Below the pieces are notes generated by a model that was not told the DNA's origin, ran no database searches, and worked only from the letters and a program-made list of their open reading frames with translations. Below are positions 26,376 through 35,252 of a stretch of 42,694 nucleotides of DNA, piece after piece. A program made the translations under genes and the position numbers. How positions within the stretch are numbered: position 1 is the first letter of the stretch; each line of letters opens with the position of its first letter. Source of the DNA: Planctomycetota bacterium (lineage in GTDB: Bacteria > Planctomycetota > Planctomycetia > Planctomycetales > Planctomycetaceae). The stretch is taken from positions 1 to 42,694 of the forward strand of contig JAQBVJ010000060.1 of NCBI GenBank assembly GCA_027623235.1. Reading direction: 5' to 3'.

Positions 26376-28583
26376 CTAACGGCGGCGGTTTTTCTTTTTG
26401 CGTTGACCGCTGCTGCCACCCTGACCGCCAGGGCCGGGAGGCTGCCTGCCAGCTGTGTTGTCTCGCTGGGATTCCAGTTGCTTTTGAAGGTCGGCGGCCT
26501 CCATCGCGTTTTTCATGACCCGCGCTAACCAGCCGTTCTCTTTCTTCTTGCGGCGAGCCTCTTCCTTTACGGGGTCGACGGGTTTCTCGGGAATCTTCTC
26601 GAGGATTTTCCGTTCACACATTCCCCACAGGCTGGAGGAGATGAAGTAAACGTTGAGGCCGGCCGGGAAGCTGTAAAAAAGGAAGCCCATGAAGAGCATC
26701 ATGAACGTCATCATTTTCTGCTGCATCGCCATTTCAGCATTGATCGCCGGCGGCATCGTCATCTTCTGCTGACCGTAGAACAGCGCAACGGTGATGAGCG
26801 GAAGCAGGTTGAACCACTCGCCCAGCAGCGGAACGTAGAACGGAAAATCGGCCAGGTGGTCCGGCGCGGCGAGGTTGTCGACCCACAGGAACGATGCCAT
26901 CCGAAGGTCAACCCAGCTGTAGAGCGCGCTGTAGAGCGCGACGAAAATCGGGAGCTGACACAGTGCCGGCAGGCAGCCGCCGAGCGGATTGACGCCTTCT
27001 TTCCGCCACAGCTCCATCTGAGCCTGGCTCATCTTCTGCGGCTCGTCTTTGTATTTTTCTTTGAGCTCCGCGATCTGTGGCTGCAGATCTTTCATCCGCT
27101 TCTGGCTGCGCGCCATCTTCCGAGAAATTGGAAACATGCAGCAGCGGACACAGACTGTCAGCAGGATGATCGCCAGACCAAATGGCAGTCCAATCCCGTG
27201 AAAGCTGTCGAGCAGCCACACCATCACATGGCGAATCGGCGGGAACCATCCCGCATCGATGATGCTGTCCGCTTTCAGTCCGACGAGACTCTCGATCCGT
27301 TTCGGTCCAAGAAAGACCTGAAATCTGTCCGTCGCGCTTCGGTCCGGCTCAATGGTGATTTCACGCGATGTGAGTTCGACGCTGACGTCGTGCCATTGTT
27401 TTTTCTCTGGCTCGGTCCCGATCAGGACGGGTTCGATCGAGTCGAAAAAATTGTTTTTCACCTGATCGCCAGCGGGAAACACCAGGGCGGCAAAGTACTG
27501 CACGTCGACGCCGATGTACTTGAGCGGTTTCGACCACAGGACGACATCGTTGTCCTTGACCTGCTCGACGAGGTCCGCCGCAGTCAGTGTGTCCGCAGAG
27601 ACTCCACCCTCACCGTCATTGAAGCCAACCTGAACGTCGCGGAATTTACGAGCGTTCTTCTCATTCTCGAGTGGCAGACCGACCGGCCCCTGCAGGACGT
27701 ACTGAAGCGAAACGTCATCGCTGCCGTTGTTGATAATCTGCAGCGTGACGTCGAGCATGTTGGCTGCGACTCGCTCGGCGGCAGCCTTTTCCTTTTCTGC
27801 TTCCGACAGTTCCGTTTTGGGGTCGGCCTTCTCTTCGACTTTGCGATTCACGCTGAACGTCTTGCGGAATGTCAATTTTCCGTCAGGCGATTTCAATTCG
27901 AACGTCGCGCCGGAGACGATTTTCGTTCCGGGAACCTTCTCTGTTTTGACGAGCTGCCAGTTCAACGTCTTGAGCGACGCTTTGGGGTCAATCTTCCGCC
28001 AGGCTTTGTCGATGCTCGCGACCGACAGGTCGAACGACAGTTCGGGGCGTTTCTCTGGCGAGACCTTGCTGAACGGTACATCGCTCAGAATGTTGTTGCC
28101 GAGTACGCTCAGCTGGGGACGAGGTTTGTCCTTCGGGAAGTTTTTTGGCAGATCAGCAACGACGTACTGCTTGCCGTTGAGCGTCGCCGAACGGACTCCG
28201 GCGCCGAGGCTTTCCACCTCGACAGACATCGCGAATCCTGATTCCGGATCACCGCTTCCGAGTACGACTGTCTGGCCAGGATGCCCGGGGAGTTTGAACT
28301 CCGGTTCCTTTGGCTCAACGGGAGCCTCACCCGGTTTTGCTTCTTCGCCTTCGCCAGGTTTGGCCTCACCACCGTCGGCAGGTTTCTTAACAGCCTCTTC
28401 GCCACCTTCTTCAACGCCAGCGTCACCATCGAGTTCTGCGATCTGGTTCGGGACGCGCGGCGCGGGTGGCCACAGCGTGGTCTGGAGGATGTTCCAGCCA
28501 AAGAGGATGACAAAGCAGAAAAAGCCGAACAGGAGCAGACGACCTGTTCCCGCGTTCTTCTGGTCGCGCTGCGGTTGTTCCAT
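26376..28583 (-). CDS. yidC: Membrane protein insertase YidC
   Basis: Inner-membrane insertase that inserts and folds membrane proteins, alone or with SecYEG (735 aa). TM1 is residues 15-33 (LLLFGFFCFVILFGW). A large beta-rich periplasmic P1 domain follows (about 40-440). The conserved core has TM2 with the hydrophilic-groove Arg 480 in CVRCCMFPISRK, then a cytoplasmic hairpin rich in Lys/Glu (KRMKDLQPQIAELKEKY). The later helices include GCLPALCQLPIFVALYSAL and MMTFMMLFMGFLFYSFPAGL. The tail is very basic (RKKKNRRR), suited to ribosome contact. The P1 linker has a long acidic/Pro stretch (about 45-95). ATG 28583 has GGTGAG before it and comes one base after the stop of the phosphoesterase gene, so translation is coupled. 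Confidence 0.95.
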   Translation of the reverse strand: MEQPQRDQKNAGTGRLLLFGFFCFVILFGWNILQTTLWPPAPRVPNQIAELDGDAGVEEGGEEAVKKPADGGEAKPGEGEEAKPGEAPVEPKEPEFKLPGHPGQTVVLGSGDPESGFAMSVEVESLGAGVRSATLNGKQYVVADLPKNFPKDKPRPQLSVLGNNILSDVPFSKVSPEKRPELSFDLSVASIDKAWRKIDPKASLKTLNWQLVKTEKVPGTKIVSGATFELKSPDGKLTFRKTFSVNRKVEEKADPKTELSEAEKEKAAAERVAANMLDVTLQIINNGSDDVSLQYVLQGPVGLPLENEKNARKFRDVQVGFNDGEGGVSADTLTAADLVEQVKDNDVVLWSKPLKYIGVDVQYFAALVFPAGDQVKNNFFDSIEPVLIGTEPEKKQWHDVSVELTSREITIEPDRSATDRFQVFLGPKRIESLVGLKADSIIDAGWFPPIRHVMVWLLDSFHGIGLPFGLAIILLTVCVRCCMFPISRKMARSQKRMKDLQPQIAELKEKYKDEPQKMSQAQMELWRKEGVNPLGGCLPALCQLPIFVALYSALYSWVDLRMASFLWVDNLAAPDHLADFPFYVPLLGEWFNLLPLITVALFYGQQKMTMPPAINAEMAMQQKMMTFMMLFMGFLFYSFPAGLNVYFISSSLWGMCERKILEKIPEKPVDPVKEEARRKKKENGWLARVMKNAMEAADLQKQLESQRDNTAGRQPPGPGGQGGSSGQRKKKNRRR

Positions 28584-28584
28584 C

Positions 28585-29382
28585 TCACCGGCCGTCTTTA
28601 AGACGGTCTCCCAGGAAGTTATCGAGTTCGGGGATCGCGTAGATCTTGCTGGCCGTCGTTTCAACATCGTACTTCACGCGACGGTAGGTCAGCGTGCCGC
28701 CATTCAGAATGACGTACGACGAATCGGGAACACCGTTTCGCGGCTGCCCGACCGAACCGACATTAATCAGATGTTTCTGATTTCCCAGCTCGTACTCGAA
28801 GTTGAGTTCCTCGGGAGTGAGGAAGTTCAGGTCCTCGGTGAAGACGCCCGGAATGTGGGTGTGGCCCTGGAAGCAGTCTTTTTCAACCAGTGCAAAGATG
28901 CGTTCCATCTTCCTCTGGTTATAGATGTCCTCAGGGAAGACATACTCATTCAGCGGGTTGCTCGCCGAGCCGTGCACAAAAAGCAGATTCGGTTCTTTGA
29001 GGACACGCGGCAATTCACCAAGAAATTCCCATCGTTCCTGGCTGCCGGCGCCGGTTTCCAGAATCTGACGCGTCCAGAAAATCGCCCGTTCGGCTCCCGC
29101 GTTGAAGCCTTCCGGATCAAACAGAGCCCCCTGGTCGTGGTTTCCGAGGAGGCTGGCCGTACAGTGCTCTCTGACAAGATCAACACACTCACGCGGGTTC
29201 GGGCCGTAGCCGACGATATCACCGAGACAGTAAATCTCAGAGATTCCCTGCTCTTTAATGTCGGCCAGCACGGCCGTCAGGGCCTCCATGTTGCCGTGAA
29301 TGTCGCTGATGATGGCTCTCAAGGGAGCTGGCTCCGTGCCCGCGGAATCGCGAACATTGAAAGGCTGAACCGGTTGCGTCAT
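28585..29382 (-). CDS. Calcineurin-like metallophosphoesterase
   Basis: A cytoplasmic two-metal phosphoesterase of the YfcE/MJ0936-like class (265 aa). The motifs are in standard order: DIHGN 27-31, GDIVGYGP 54-61, GNHD 80-83, a mid-domain VHGS and GHTH, and then [11 protein letters not shown] near the C-terminus. These proteins cleave phosphodiesters or phosphomonoesters, and the physiological substrate is unknown. ATG 29382 gives MTQPVQPF. The longer open frame upstream adds a basic, unlikely leader. It is followed by yidC with only one base between stop and start, an arrangement suggesting a shared transcript. A divergent 698-bp region separates it from the sigma-54 activator. Confidence 0.9.
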   Translation of the reverse strand: MTQPVQPFNVRDSAGTEPAPLRAIISDIHGNMEALTAVLADIKEQGISEIYCLGDIVGYGPNPRECVDLVREHCTASLLGNHDQGALFDPEGFNAGAERAIFWTRQILETGAGSQERWEFLGELPRVLKEPNLLFVHGSASNPLNEYVFPEDIYNQRKMERIFALVEKDCFQGHTHIPGVFTEDLNFLTPEELNFEYELGNQKHLINVGSVGQPRNGVPDSSYVILNGGTLTYRRVKYDVETTASKIYAIPELDNFLGDRLKDGR

Positions 29383-29841
29383 GGACTCTTCGTCACGGTC
29401 TCTTCGGCATGTACGGCAGAGGAATCGCCGTAAACCACCGGCTCCGCTCATAATACGAAAAACCGGCCCAGAAAAGGGATCCGCCATCTTAGTTCAGTCG
29501 ATCGGAACCGGTCAAGCAGGCACATTCCCGCGAATGCTTGCGTCCGGATCTGTTCCCTCAGTCCCTGTTCTGTCGCGACTCGCCAGGTTCGCGGAGTTGC
29601 GGGACACCGCGGGAAACGCAGCTCGATGAAGAGCAACCTGAAATTGCGACGGCCTTTGCGAACCGCCACTCCGAAAACCAGTCGTCGATCACGAGGAGAC
29701 CGCTCGACAGAGTGCTGCCGATTCGCCGCGGGTGCCGGAATCCGACGTGGCCATGTTGACCGGACTCAACCACGGCCTATGTTTGCGGACCTTTCAATCA
29801 GTTTCCGGACCACGGACGCTGCAGACCGGCAACAGGCGCAC

Positions 29842-29857
29842 TCATCTGGACAGATGA
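29842..29857. promoter_or_regulatory. 16-bp palindrome TCATCTG-GA-CAGATGA
   Basis: Perfect 7-bp arms around a 2-nt centre, about 225 bp upstream of the NtrC-type start. The geometry fits an upstream activator or repressor site. The function is inferred. Confidence 0.4.
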
Positions 29858-29867
29858 TCGCCGCTAC

Positions 29868-29883
29868 GACTGATTCATCAGTC
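29868..29883. promoter_or_regulatory. 16-bp palindrome GACTGAT-TC-ATCAGTC
   Basis: It has the same 7-2-7 geometry as the preceding palindrome and its centre is 26 bp away, but the arm sequences differ. It may be a second site for a dimeric protein, possibly autoregulation by the Fis-type HTH of the downstream gene. Confidence 0.4.
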
Positions 29884-30080
29884 ACAGGCTGCCGGCCAGG
29901 TCGTCGCGAAACCGCAACACGTTGCAAATCTTCCGCACCGGTTGTGACGGCGAGCCAGGATCAGGACGAGGCATCTGCCTCGACCGGATCGTGGCAGATT
30001 TGAAACAGTGGTGAGAGATTCCGAGGCGAATTTCTGAGGCTCGACCGATTCGCCGTCTGCGGCTAACGAGAGAAAATCAC

Positions 30081-31478
30081 ATGAAGACGATTTCGGGATC
30101 GCTGCTGGTTGTTGACGACGATCGCCACATTCTTGAGGCGATGGCCGACTACCTGCGCAGCCTCGGCCACCGCACCAAGACCGCTCAGTCCTGCCAGCAG
30201 GCGATGGAGCGGATGGGCGAGTTTCCGTTTCAGGTCGTCATCTGCGACGTCAATCTGCCAGACAAAGACGGCTTTCACTTACTTGAGTGGGCGGTCGACG
30301 CCTGCCCGGACACGTCGGTCATCATGCTGACCGGATATGGCACAATCAAAAGCGCCGTGGAGGCGATTCGAGTTGGTGCCTTCGACTACCTCACAAAGCC
30401 CGTCATCGATGATGAGCTCAATCTTGCCATTCAGCGAGCACTTGGTCAGCGAGCGATCGTTGACGAAAATAAGAGCCTCCGAAAACAACTCAACGAACGA
30501 TTCGGTCTCTCGAACATCATCGGGCACGACTACAAGATGCAGAAGATGTTCGACCTGATCGAGAGCGTCGCCGACACTCGGGCAACGGTCATGATCCTGG
30601 GCGAGAGCGGTACCGGGAAAACGATCACCGCGAGGTCCATCCATCAACTCAGCACGCGATGCGACCAGCCGTTCGTTGAAGTCGCCTGCGGAGCTCTGCC
30701 GGACACGCTGCTCGAAAGCGAACTCTTCGGTCACGTTGCGGGAGCGTTCACCGGAGCAACTCACGATAAAATTGGAAAGTTTCTGCAGGCCAACGGCGGC
30801 ACGATCTTCCTCGACGAAATCGCGACGGCCTCACCAAGCCTGCAGGTCAAGCTGCTGCGAGTTCTGCAGGACCGCGAATTCGAACCGGTCGGCGGCACGG
30901 AGACTCACCACGTCGACGTACGACTGCTGCTCGCGACGAATGAGGATCTGGAAGAGGCTGTCCGACAGGGCCGTTTCCGCCAGGATCTTTTCTACAGAAT
31001 CAACGTAATCTCGCTGACTCAGCCGCCACTTCGCGAGCGGATTGGCGACATCCCGCTTCTCGTCGATCACTACCTCGAAGAAATGAACGAGCGAAACGGC
31101 AAGCACGTTCGCGAGTTCGACGACGCGACAATCTCGCTGATGCAGCGTTACCGCTGGCCGGGCAACGTGCGAGAACTGGTCAACGTGGTCGAGCGAGCCG
31201 TCGTCCTCTCAAAGAATGAGGTCATTTCGATCGAGGATCTGCCCGAGTCGCTTCGCCGCGACGACCCGACTCGAAACACGTTTCAGATTCCCGGCAATTC
31301 CGGCGGCCTGAAGACAGCCCTCGTCGCGCCCGAGCGGCAGATCATTCTGAACGCTCTTGAGTCGAACGGCTGGAACCGCCAGAAGTCGGCCGCCGCACTC
31401 GGCATCAATCGCACGACGCTTTACAAGAAAATGAAAAAGTACGAAATCTCGTTCGAGCATCAGCTGCTTCACAGTTGA
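30081..31478 (+). CDS. NtrC-type sigma-54 activator (REC-AAA+-Fis HTH)
   Basis: A response regulator that activates sigma-54 promoters (465 aa). The receiver has VVDDD, phospho-acceptor Asp 56 in [11 protein letters not shown] and Lys in LTKP. The AAA+ domain (about 145-375) has Walker A GESGTGKT (174-181), the sigma-54 contact loop GAFTGA (221-226), Walker B TIFLDE (241-246) and [11 protein letters not shown] plus [11 protein letters not shown]. The C-terminal Fis-type HTH is at about 425-460 ([19 protein letters not shown]). All key residues are present, so it should be active. ATG 30081 begins [14 protein letters not shown], a normal receiver start. No cognate histidine kinase is adjacent; the HPt-bearing hybrid kinase in this window is a distant candidate. 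A terminator-like hairpin follows. Confidence 0.95.
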   Translation: MKTISGSLLVVDDDRHILEAMADYLRSLGHRTKTAQSCQQAMERMGEFPFQVVICDVNLPDKDGFHLLEWAVDACPDTSVIMLTGYGTIKSAVEAIRVGAFDYLTKPVIDDELNLAIQRALGQRAIVDENKSLRKQLNERFGLSNIIGHDYKMQKMFDLIESVADTRATVMILGESGTGKTITARSIHQLSTRCDQPFVEVACGALPDTLLESELFGHVAGAFTGATHDKIGKFLQANGGTIFLDEIATASPSLQVKLLRVLQDREFEPVGGTETHHVDVRLLLATNEDLEEAVRQGRFRQDLFYRINVISLTQPPLRERIGDIPLLVDHYLEEMNERNGKHVREFDDATISLMQRYRWPGNVRELVNVVERAVVLSKNEVISIEDLPESLRRDDPTRNTFQIPGNSGGLKTALVAPERQIILNALESNGWNRQKSAAALGINRTTLYKKMKKYEISFEHQLLHS

Positions 31479-31513
31479 TCTCACCGCAACCGAATGATCT
31501 CACCGCAACCGAA
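31476..31513. repeat. 19-bp tandem duplication covering the stop codon
   Basis: TGATCTCACCGCAACCGAA occurs twice, at 31476-31494 and 31495-31513. The first TGA is the stop of the NtrC-type gene. Confidence 0.9.
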
Positions 31514-31517
31514 CCGA

Positions 31518-31544
31518 CCCGCCGGGCGAGCAATCTCCGGCGGG
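31518..31544 (+). terminator. GC-rich hairpin after the NtrC-type gene
   Basis: CCCGCCGG (31518-31525) pairs with CCGGCGGG (31537-31544) across 11 nt, followed by CTTCTT. The stem is strong and the T-tract weak. It lies between convergent genes, so it could stop transcription from either side. Confidence 0.6.
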
Positions 31545-31552
31545 CTTCTTCG

Positions 31553-31583
31553 TATCTCTCCGCTGTTTTATCTCTCCGCTGTT
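31553..31583. repeat. 15-bp direct repeat
   Basis: TATCTCTCCGCTGTT occurs at 31553-31567 and 31569-31583, separated by one T. It is a second short duplication in the same convergent intergenic region. Confidence 0.85.
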
Positions 31584-31637
31584 GCCGGGAAACGAAGAGT
31601 GTTGCGAAGAAACGCACGAGCCTGCTGAGATGCGCGA

Positions 31638-33035
31638 CTACTCCTCAAACGTTGCCTTTTGCCTCAGCAGATGGTGGTAGTGCTGGGCGAAGCGGTGAGC
31701 CTCGTCGCGGACGTACTGCAGCAGCCGCAATCCATACGAGTGGCGGCTGAGGATCTTCGGATCGGACTGACCGGGCAGGAACACTTCTTCCTCGCGCTTG
31801 GCGAGGGACAGCGTAAACGGCGGCTCGATGTTGAGAGCACGCATCGCGTCCATGGCGGCGTTGAGCTGACCTTTGCCTCCGTCGATCAGCAGCAGGTCGG
31901 GAAACCGCTCGCCCTGCTGAGAGAGTCGACGAAACCGACGCGAGACGACTTCGTGGATCGAAGCGAAATCGTCGACGCCTTCCACTGTGCGGATTTTGTA
32001 GCGCTTGTAGCCGTGCTTGAATGGCAGGCCGTCGATGAACTGGACGAGACTGGCGACTGTCTCGCCGCCTTGCAGATGCGCGATGTCGACTCCCTCGATG
32101 ACGCGCGGCAGGTCCGGCAGGCGGAACGTTTTGCGGAGCCCGGCGAGTCCTTTTTTCGGGTCGATGTAAAAGACCTCGGGCTGAGCGTGTTCTTCGAGGT
32201 CACCTCGCAGGTGGAGATCTTCGAGCGCTTTAATCTCGTCGCGAATCCGCGCAGCCCGCTCGAACTTCAGCTCTTTCGAAGCCTGCTGCATTTCCGAATT
32301 CAGGTCCTTGAGCAGCCGGTCTTTCTTCCCGTCGAGGAACATTCGCAGCCGCTGCACATCGCGTTTGTAGTCTTCCTTGCTGATCCGCAGATTGCACGGG
32401 GCGGTACACTGATTGATGCTGGCCAGCAGGCACGGGCGGAACCATTGCCACTTCTCGTCGTCTTCCTCGATGTCGAGCGTGCAGGTTCGAAAACGAAAAA
32501 TCTTCTGCAGAATGGTGATTGTGCCCCGCAGCTTTTTCGCGTTCGTAAACGGACCGTAAAGCTTCGCTCCTTTGTCGAGCGGCGTCCGCGTGAACTCGAC
32601 GCGCGGGAAGTCTTCGTGAGTCGTAATCTGCAGGTAGGGAAACGTTTTGTCGTCTTTGAGGTTGCTGTTGAACCGCGGCTGAATGTCCTTGATGAGGCGT
32701 GCCTCAAGCAGCAGTGCGTCGACCTCGCTGTCAGTCGGGACGAAGTCGATGTCGCAGATCTCTGGCACGAGGTCCGCTGTCCGACGGTCCTGCCGGGCGG
32801 CCTCAGTGAAGTAGCTTCCCGCTCGACTGCGAAGGTTGACGGCCTTGCCGACGTAGATGACTCGCCCGAGTTCATCTTTCATCAGGTAGACGCCGGGCGT
32901 CGTCGGAAACTCGCGGACTTTTTCGTGAGGCGGCTGCGCAGGCCCGGCAGATTCCGGACTGGACGCCTCATGCACATCGGCCGTGGAGTCAGCATCCACT
33001 GGCGGAGTTTCCGATGATGACTCGTCGTCCTGCAT
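31638..33035 (-). CDS. uvrC: UvrC-type excinuclease subunit, lacking the C-terminal HhH domain
   Basis: Nuclease subunit of UvrABC nucleotide excision repair (465 aa). A ~40-residue acidic N-terminal extension precedes the GIY-YIG domain (PGVY 47-50, YVGKA 61-65), which makes the 3' cut. Four cysteines (185, 202, 210, 214) match the iron-sulfur ligands described for UvrC. The UVR motif, which contacts UvrB, is at about 245-275. The RNase-H-like endonuclease domain for the 5' cut has Asp 317 (GVDIAH), Asp 385 (LLIDGGKGQ) and His 447 (RDEAHRFA). The protein stops right after this at KATFEE. The usual C-terminal tandem helix-hairpin-helix (full-length UvrC is about 600 aa) is missing, and no HhH-like reading was found downstream. 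It converges with the NtrC-type gene. Confidence 0.92.
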   Translation of the reverse strand: MQDDESSSETPPVDADSTADVHEASSPESAGPAQPPHEKVREFPTTPGVYLMKDELGRVIYVGKAVNLRSRAGSYFTEAARQDRRTADLVPEICDIDFVPTDSEVDALLLEARLIKDIQPRFNSNLKDDKTFPYLQITTHEDFPRVEFTRTPLDKGAKLYGPFTNAKKLRGTITILQKIFRFRTCTLDIEEDDEKWQWFRPCLLASINQCTAPCNLRISKEDYKRDVQRLRMFLDGKKDRLLKDLNSEMQQASKELKFERAARIRDEIKALEDLHLRGDLEEHAQPEVFYIDPKKGLAGLRKTFRLPDLPRVIEGVDIAHLQGGETVASLVQFIDGLPFKHGYKRYKIRTVEGVDDFASIHEVVSRRFRRLSQQGERFPDLLLIDGGKGQLNAAMDAMRALNIEPPFTLSLAKREEEVFLPGQSDPKILSRHSYGLRLLQYVRDEAHRFAQHYHHLLRQKATFEE

Positions 33036-33188
33036 GTTTTTTTTCGCAGCATTCTGAAAGCAGGGAATAAGCGGACTGTGGAGTGGATCCGTCCAGAGCC
33101 GCCGTTTCGAGCTGAGTTTACGGCCGTTCGACGAACACTGTGAAGAGACGCCGCGAGATTCCTGAAGTCATCCTGGCGGGAGAGTGCC

Positions 33189-35162
33189 ATGTCTGATTCT
33201 CGTTCTGTTGCCGGTCCGCTCGTTCTCACAGTCGCGGCAGTTGCTGGAATTGCCGCTCTCGCCGGCGCAGTGATATTTTTCGGACTCGGCAGCGACACCT
33301 ACGAAGTCGAGTACACCACTTACGGAAAACCAGAACCGCCGCCAGGGCCAACGCTGGAAAACGACCGGCTTGAGGACAAGAACCCGGAGTTCGATGCCGA
33401 GCTGATCGACTCGCGGCCGCTGGATGGCTGGGACGTGAATGCCAGCGCGGCGGTCATCCGTCTGCACTGCCCGATGATCAAGCCGGATCAGGATCCGGGG
33501 CTGCTGGAACTGCACGCCAGCTACTCGGCGGCCGAATCGAAAGACGAAACGCAGCACGCGCTGCCGAGTGCCAATCTGATCGACGGAGCCAACAAGCAGT
33601 TTGACGATGGCCTGTTCGCGGCTTTGGAAGTCGCAACGTTCCGCGGCTCGATCGCGGCCTTCCCGGCCGTGCCGCAGCTCGTTCAGCAGATTGCCCAGAA
33701 GCTTCCGTCCGAGAGCCCTGCTCGACCATTTCTTGCAGCGGCGCTTTCGCTCGCGGGCCAGGAAATTGAACTGACTGCCGATGAGCAGGCCGCGTGCGAC
33801 CGGTACCTCGCCGATTTCAAATCCGACGAGTCGCGCAGCAAGCCGATCTCGTTTTACAACTGGACGGAAGAGCTGCAAACGATCTGGAGAGTCTATCGTT
33901 TTCTGCAGACGGAAATGTCGGCCGGCGTCGCGAAAGTGAAGTCGCCAGCCGACGAACTGCAGATTGCGCGCGACATCGCGGCGGTTCTGGAAGCCGACCC
34001 GAAACTCCGCGAGTCCTACACAGCCGCGACCGGTTTCTACATGTCGCTCACGAATCCAGCGAGCTGTCTGTCGATGGACGCTCTCATCGGAGCCGGCGAC
34101 CGATCGCTCACGGAACTCGCCGAGGAACGCGGAGCCCGTCGCGCGACGATCGCGTTTCTGCCTCCCTCAACCAGTCGCGAGACCGAGCTGTTTTCGTCGC
34201 TGTTCCCGCGTGGTTTGCCGAGCGGTGCGAATCTGATGGCCGAAATGATCGCGGCGGTCCGTTCCGGAAGAGTCGACCTCGCCCCAGGCGAAAACGACGG
34301 CTGGTACCAGCATCAGGTCTTCGCTCTGGAGACAATGCTGCTCCCGTCGAAGGGGCAGGAAGAACAGAAGCTGCTGCTGAACAAGTCCTATAAAGAACGG
34401 CTGGTCCAGGCATTTAAGGCACTCGTCACAAAGCGTCGCGAGACTCATGTCCGCGGCACTGACGTGGCGACAACGAGCGAGGCCGCGCCGTTTAACAAAC
34501 TCGGATTTCGTCCGCGGCTTCGTATCGAGCCCTGCGTGACGTACTACCTCCGCACGGCTCGGGCTTACGGCTTCGTGCAGAACTTCCTGGCGAGCGTCGT
34601 CGGTGACGACACGCTCGCGGAACTTCACGGGCTCACCACCGACGGGGCTCGGGAGTCGTCACTCAAAGACGAACTCGAGTCGGTCCGTCAGCGGGCGTAC
34701 GGCTTCTACCTGATTTCGTGCGAGGACATCGGACTGCGACCGGAACTGGCTGAGGGAGAACTCGCTGATCCGCGTCTGACAAAGCAGCTCGCCCTGAACT
34801 GGCTGATGACTCTGTCTTCGAACCTCGATCTGAAACGCGACACGCGAGTCGCCGTGCCGATCCACCAAGACCGGCGGCAACGCCAGACGCGAATCTGGGT
34901 GACGCTCGGAGTCCGACAGACGAAGCTCACCGCGACCTATGCGCGGCCGCCGATGGTCCGCAACGAAGAGGAACCCGACTGGAAGACACCGCAGAGCTAC
35001 CAGTTGAATTCCGGCAACTTCCTCATCGCGGTCGACGAGTTCGCGGAAGTCACGATCCCCGGCCTGACCTGCCCAAACCGCAAAGAACTGCGGAAGCTGT
35101 GCGACGAAAAGAAAACGAAAGAAGCGATCGTCGAGGCGCTACAGAACGGCGAGTGGAAGTGA
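33189..35162 (+). CDS. Membrane-anchored protein of unknown function
   Basis: I do not recognise this 657-aa protein. It starts MSDSRSVAGP and has one hydrophobic helix at about 10-34 (LVLTVAAVAGIAALAGAVIFF) without a clear cleavage site. The rest would therefore be an anchored extracytoplasmic domain. A Pro-rich linker (about 45-60) is followed by a long mixed helical domain with FYNWTEELQTIWRVYRFLQ and LRIEPCVTYYLRTARAYGF as distinctive segments. No catalytic motif, haem motif or repeat is evident. GGGAGA lies before ATG 33189, supporting the start. It diverges from uvrC (153 bp) and converges with the glycosyltransferase-like gene. Codon use is like its neighbours. Confidence 0.85.
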   Translation: MSDSRSVAGPLVLTVAAVAGIAALAGAVIFFGLGSDTYEVEYTTYGKPEPPPGPTLENDRLEDKNPEFDAELIDSRPLDGWDVNASAAVIRLHCPMIKPDQDPGLLELHASYSAAESKDETQHALPSANLIDGANKQFDDGLFAALEVATFRGSIAAFPAVPQLVQQIAQKLPSESPARPFLAAALSLAGQEIELTADEQAACDRYLADFKSDESRSKPISFYNWTEELQTIWRVYRFLQTEMSAGVAKVKSPADELQIARDIAAVLEADPKLRESYTAATGFYMSLTNPASCLSMDALIGAGDRSLTELAEERGARRATIAFLPPSTSRETELFSSLFPRGLPSGANLMAEMIAAVRSGRVDLAPGENDGWYQHQVFALETMLLPSKGQEEQKLLLNKSYKERLVQAFKALVTKRRETHVRGTDVATTSEAAPFNKLGFRPRLRIEPCVTYYLRTARAYGFVQNFLASVVGDDTLAELHGLTTDGARESSLKDELESVRQRAYGFYLISCEDIGLRPELAEGELADPRLTKQLALNWLMTLSSNLDLKRDTRVAVPIHQDRRQRQTRIWVTLGVRQTKLTATYARPPMVRNEEEPDWKTPQSYQLNSGNFLIAVDEFAEVTIPGLTCPNRKELRKLCDEKKTKEAIVEALQNGEWK

Positions 35163-35193
35163 TTTCGCTCAGAGGTTGTGAATTTGTCGTGGC

Positions 35194-35241
35194 GTAAGCT
35201 TCCAGCTTGCGATCTTCGGCCTCGGCAAGCTGGAAGCTTAC
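35194..35241. terminator. Perfect 17-bp inverted repeat between convergent genes
   Basis: GTAAGCTTCCAGCTTGC (35194-35210) pairs exactly with 35225-35241 across a 14-nt loop. It sits in the 90-bp gap between two convergent genes, so a two-way terminator role is likely. The sequence resembles a repeat that I associate with many planctomycete intergenic regions. It lacks a T-tract. Confidence 0.65.
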
Positions 35242-35252
35242 CCTACTGTCGC

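Larger units (their letters stand above)
29383..30080. other. Long divergent intergenic region (698 bp)
   Basis: I see no credible gene: the open frames here (for instance 29626-30003) are Arg/Ser-rich with no recognisable domain or ribosome-binding site. The region holds two 16-bp palindromes (29842-29857, 29868-29883) and must hold promoters for the phosphoesterase-yidC unit and for the NtrC-type gene. A decayed gene or a small RNA cannot be excluded. Confidence 0.6.

Noticed and set aside
26856..29433. Long plus-strand open frames (461 and 568 codons) opposite yidC and the phosphoesterase
   Set aside because: They are antisense shadows of clearly recognisable genes. Their products are low-complexity or unlike any family, and GC-rich codon bias keeps the opposite frame open.
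29626..30003. 125-codon open frame in the large intergenic region
   Set aside because: The composition is Arg/Ser-rich, with no domain, no ribosome-binding site and an unlikely reading through palindromes.
29992..30006. Possible sigma-54 promoter (TGGCAG-ATTTGAA) before the NtrC-type gene
   Set aside because: The -24 GG element is present, but the required GC at -12 is not, so the match is too weak to report.
31659..33017. 452-codon plus-strand open frame opposite uvrC
   Set aside because: The minus strand encodes an unmistakable UvrC. The plus frame shows no domain and is explained by codon bias.
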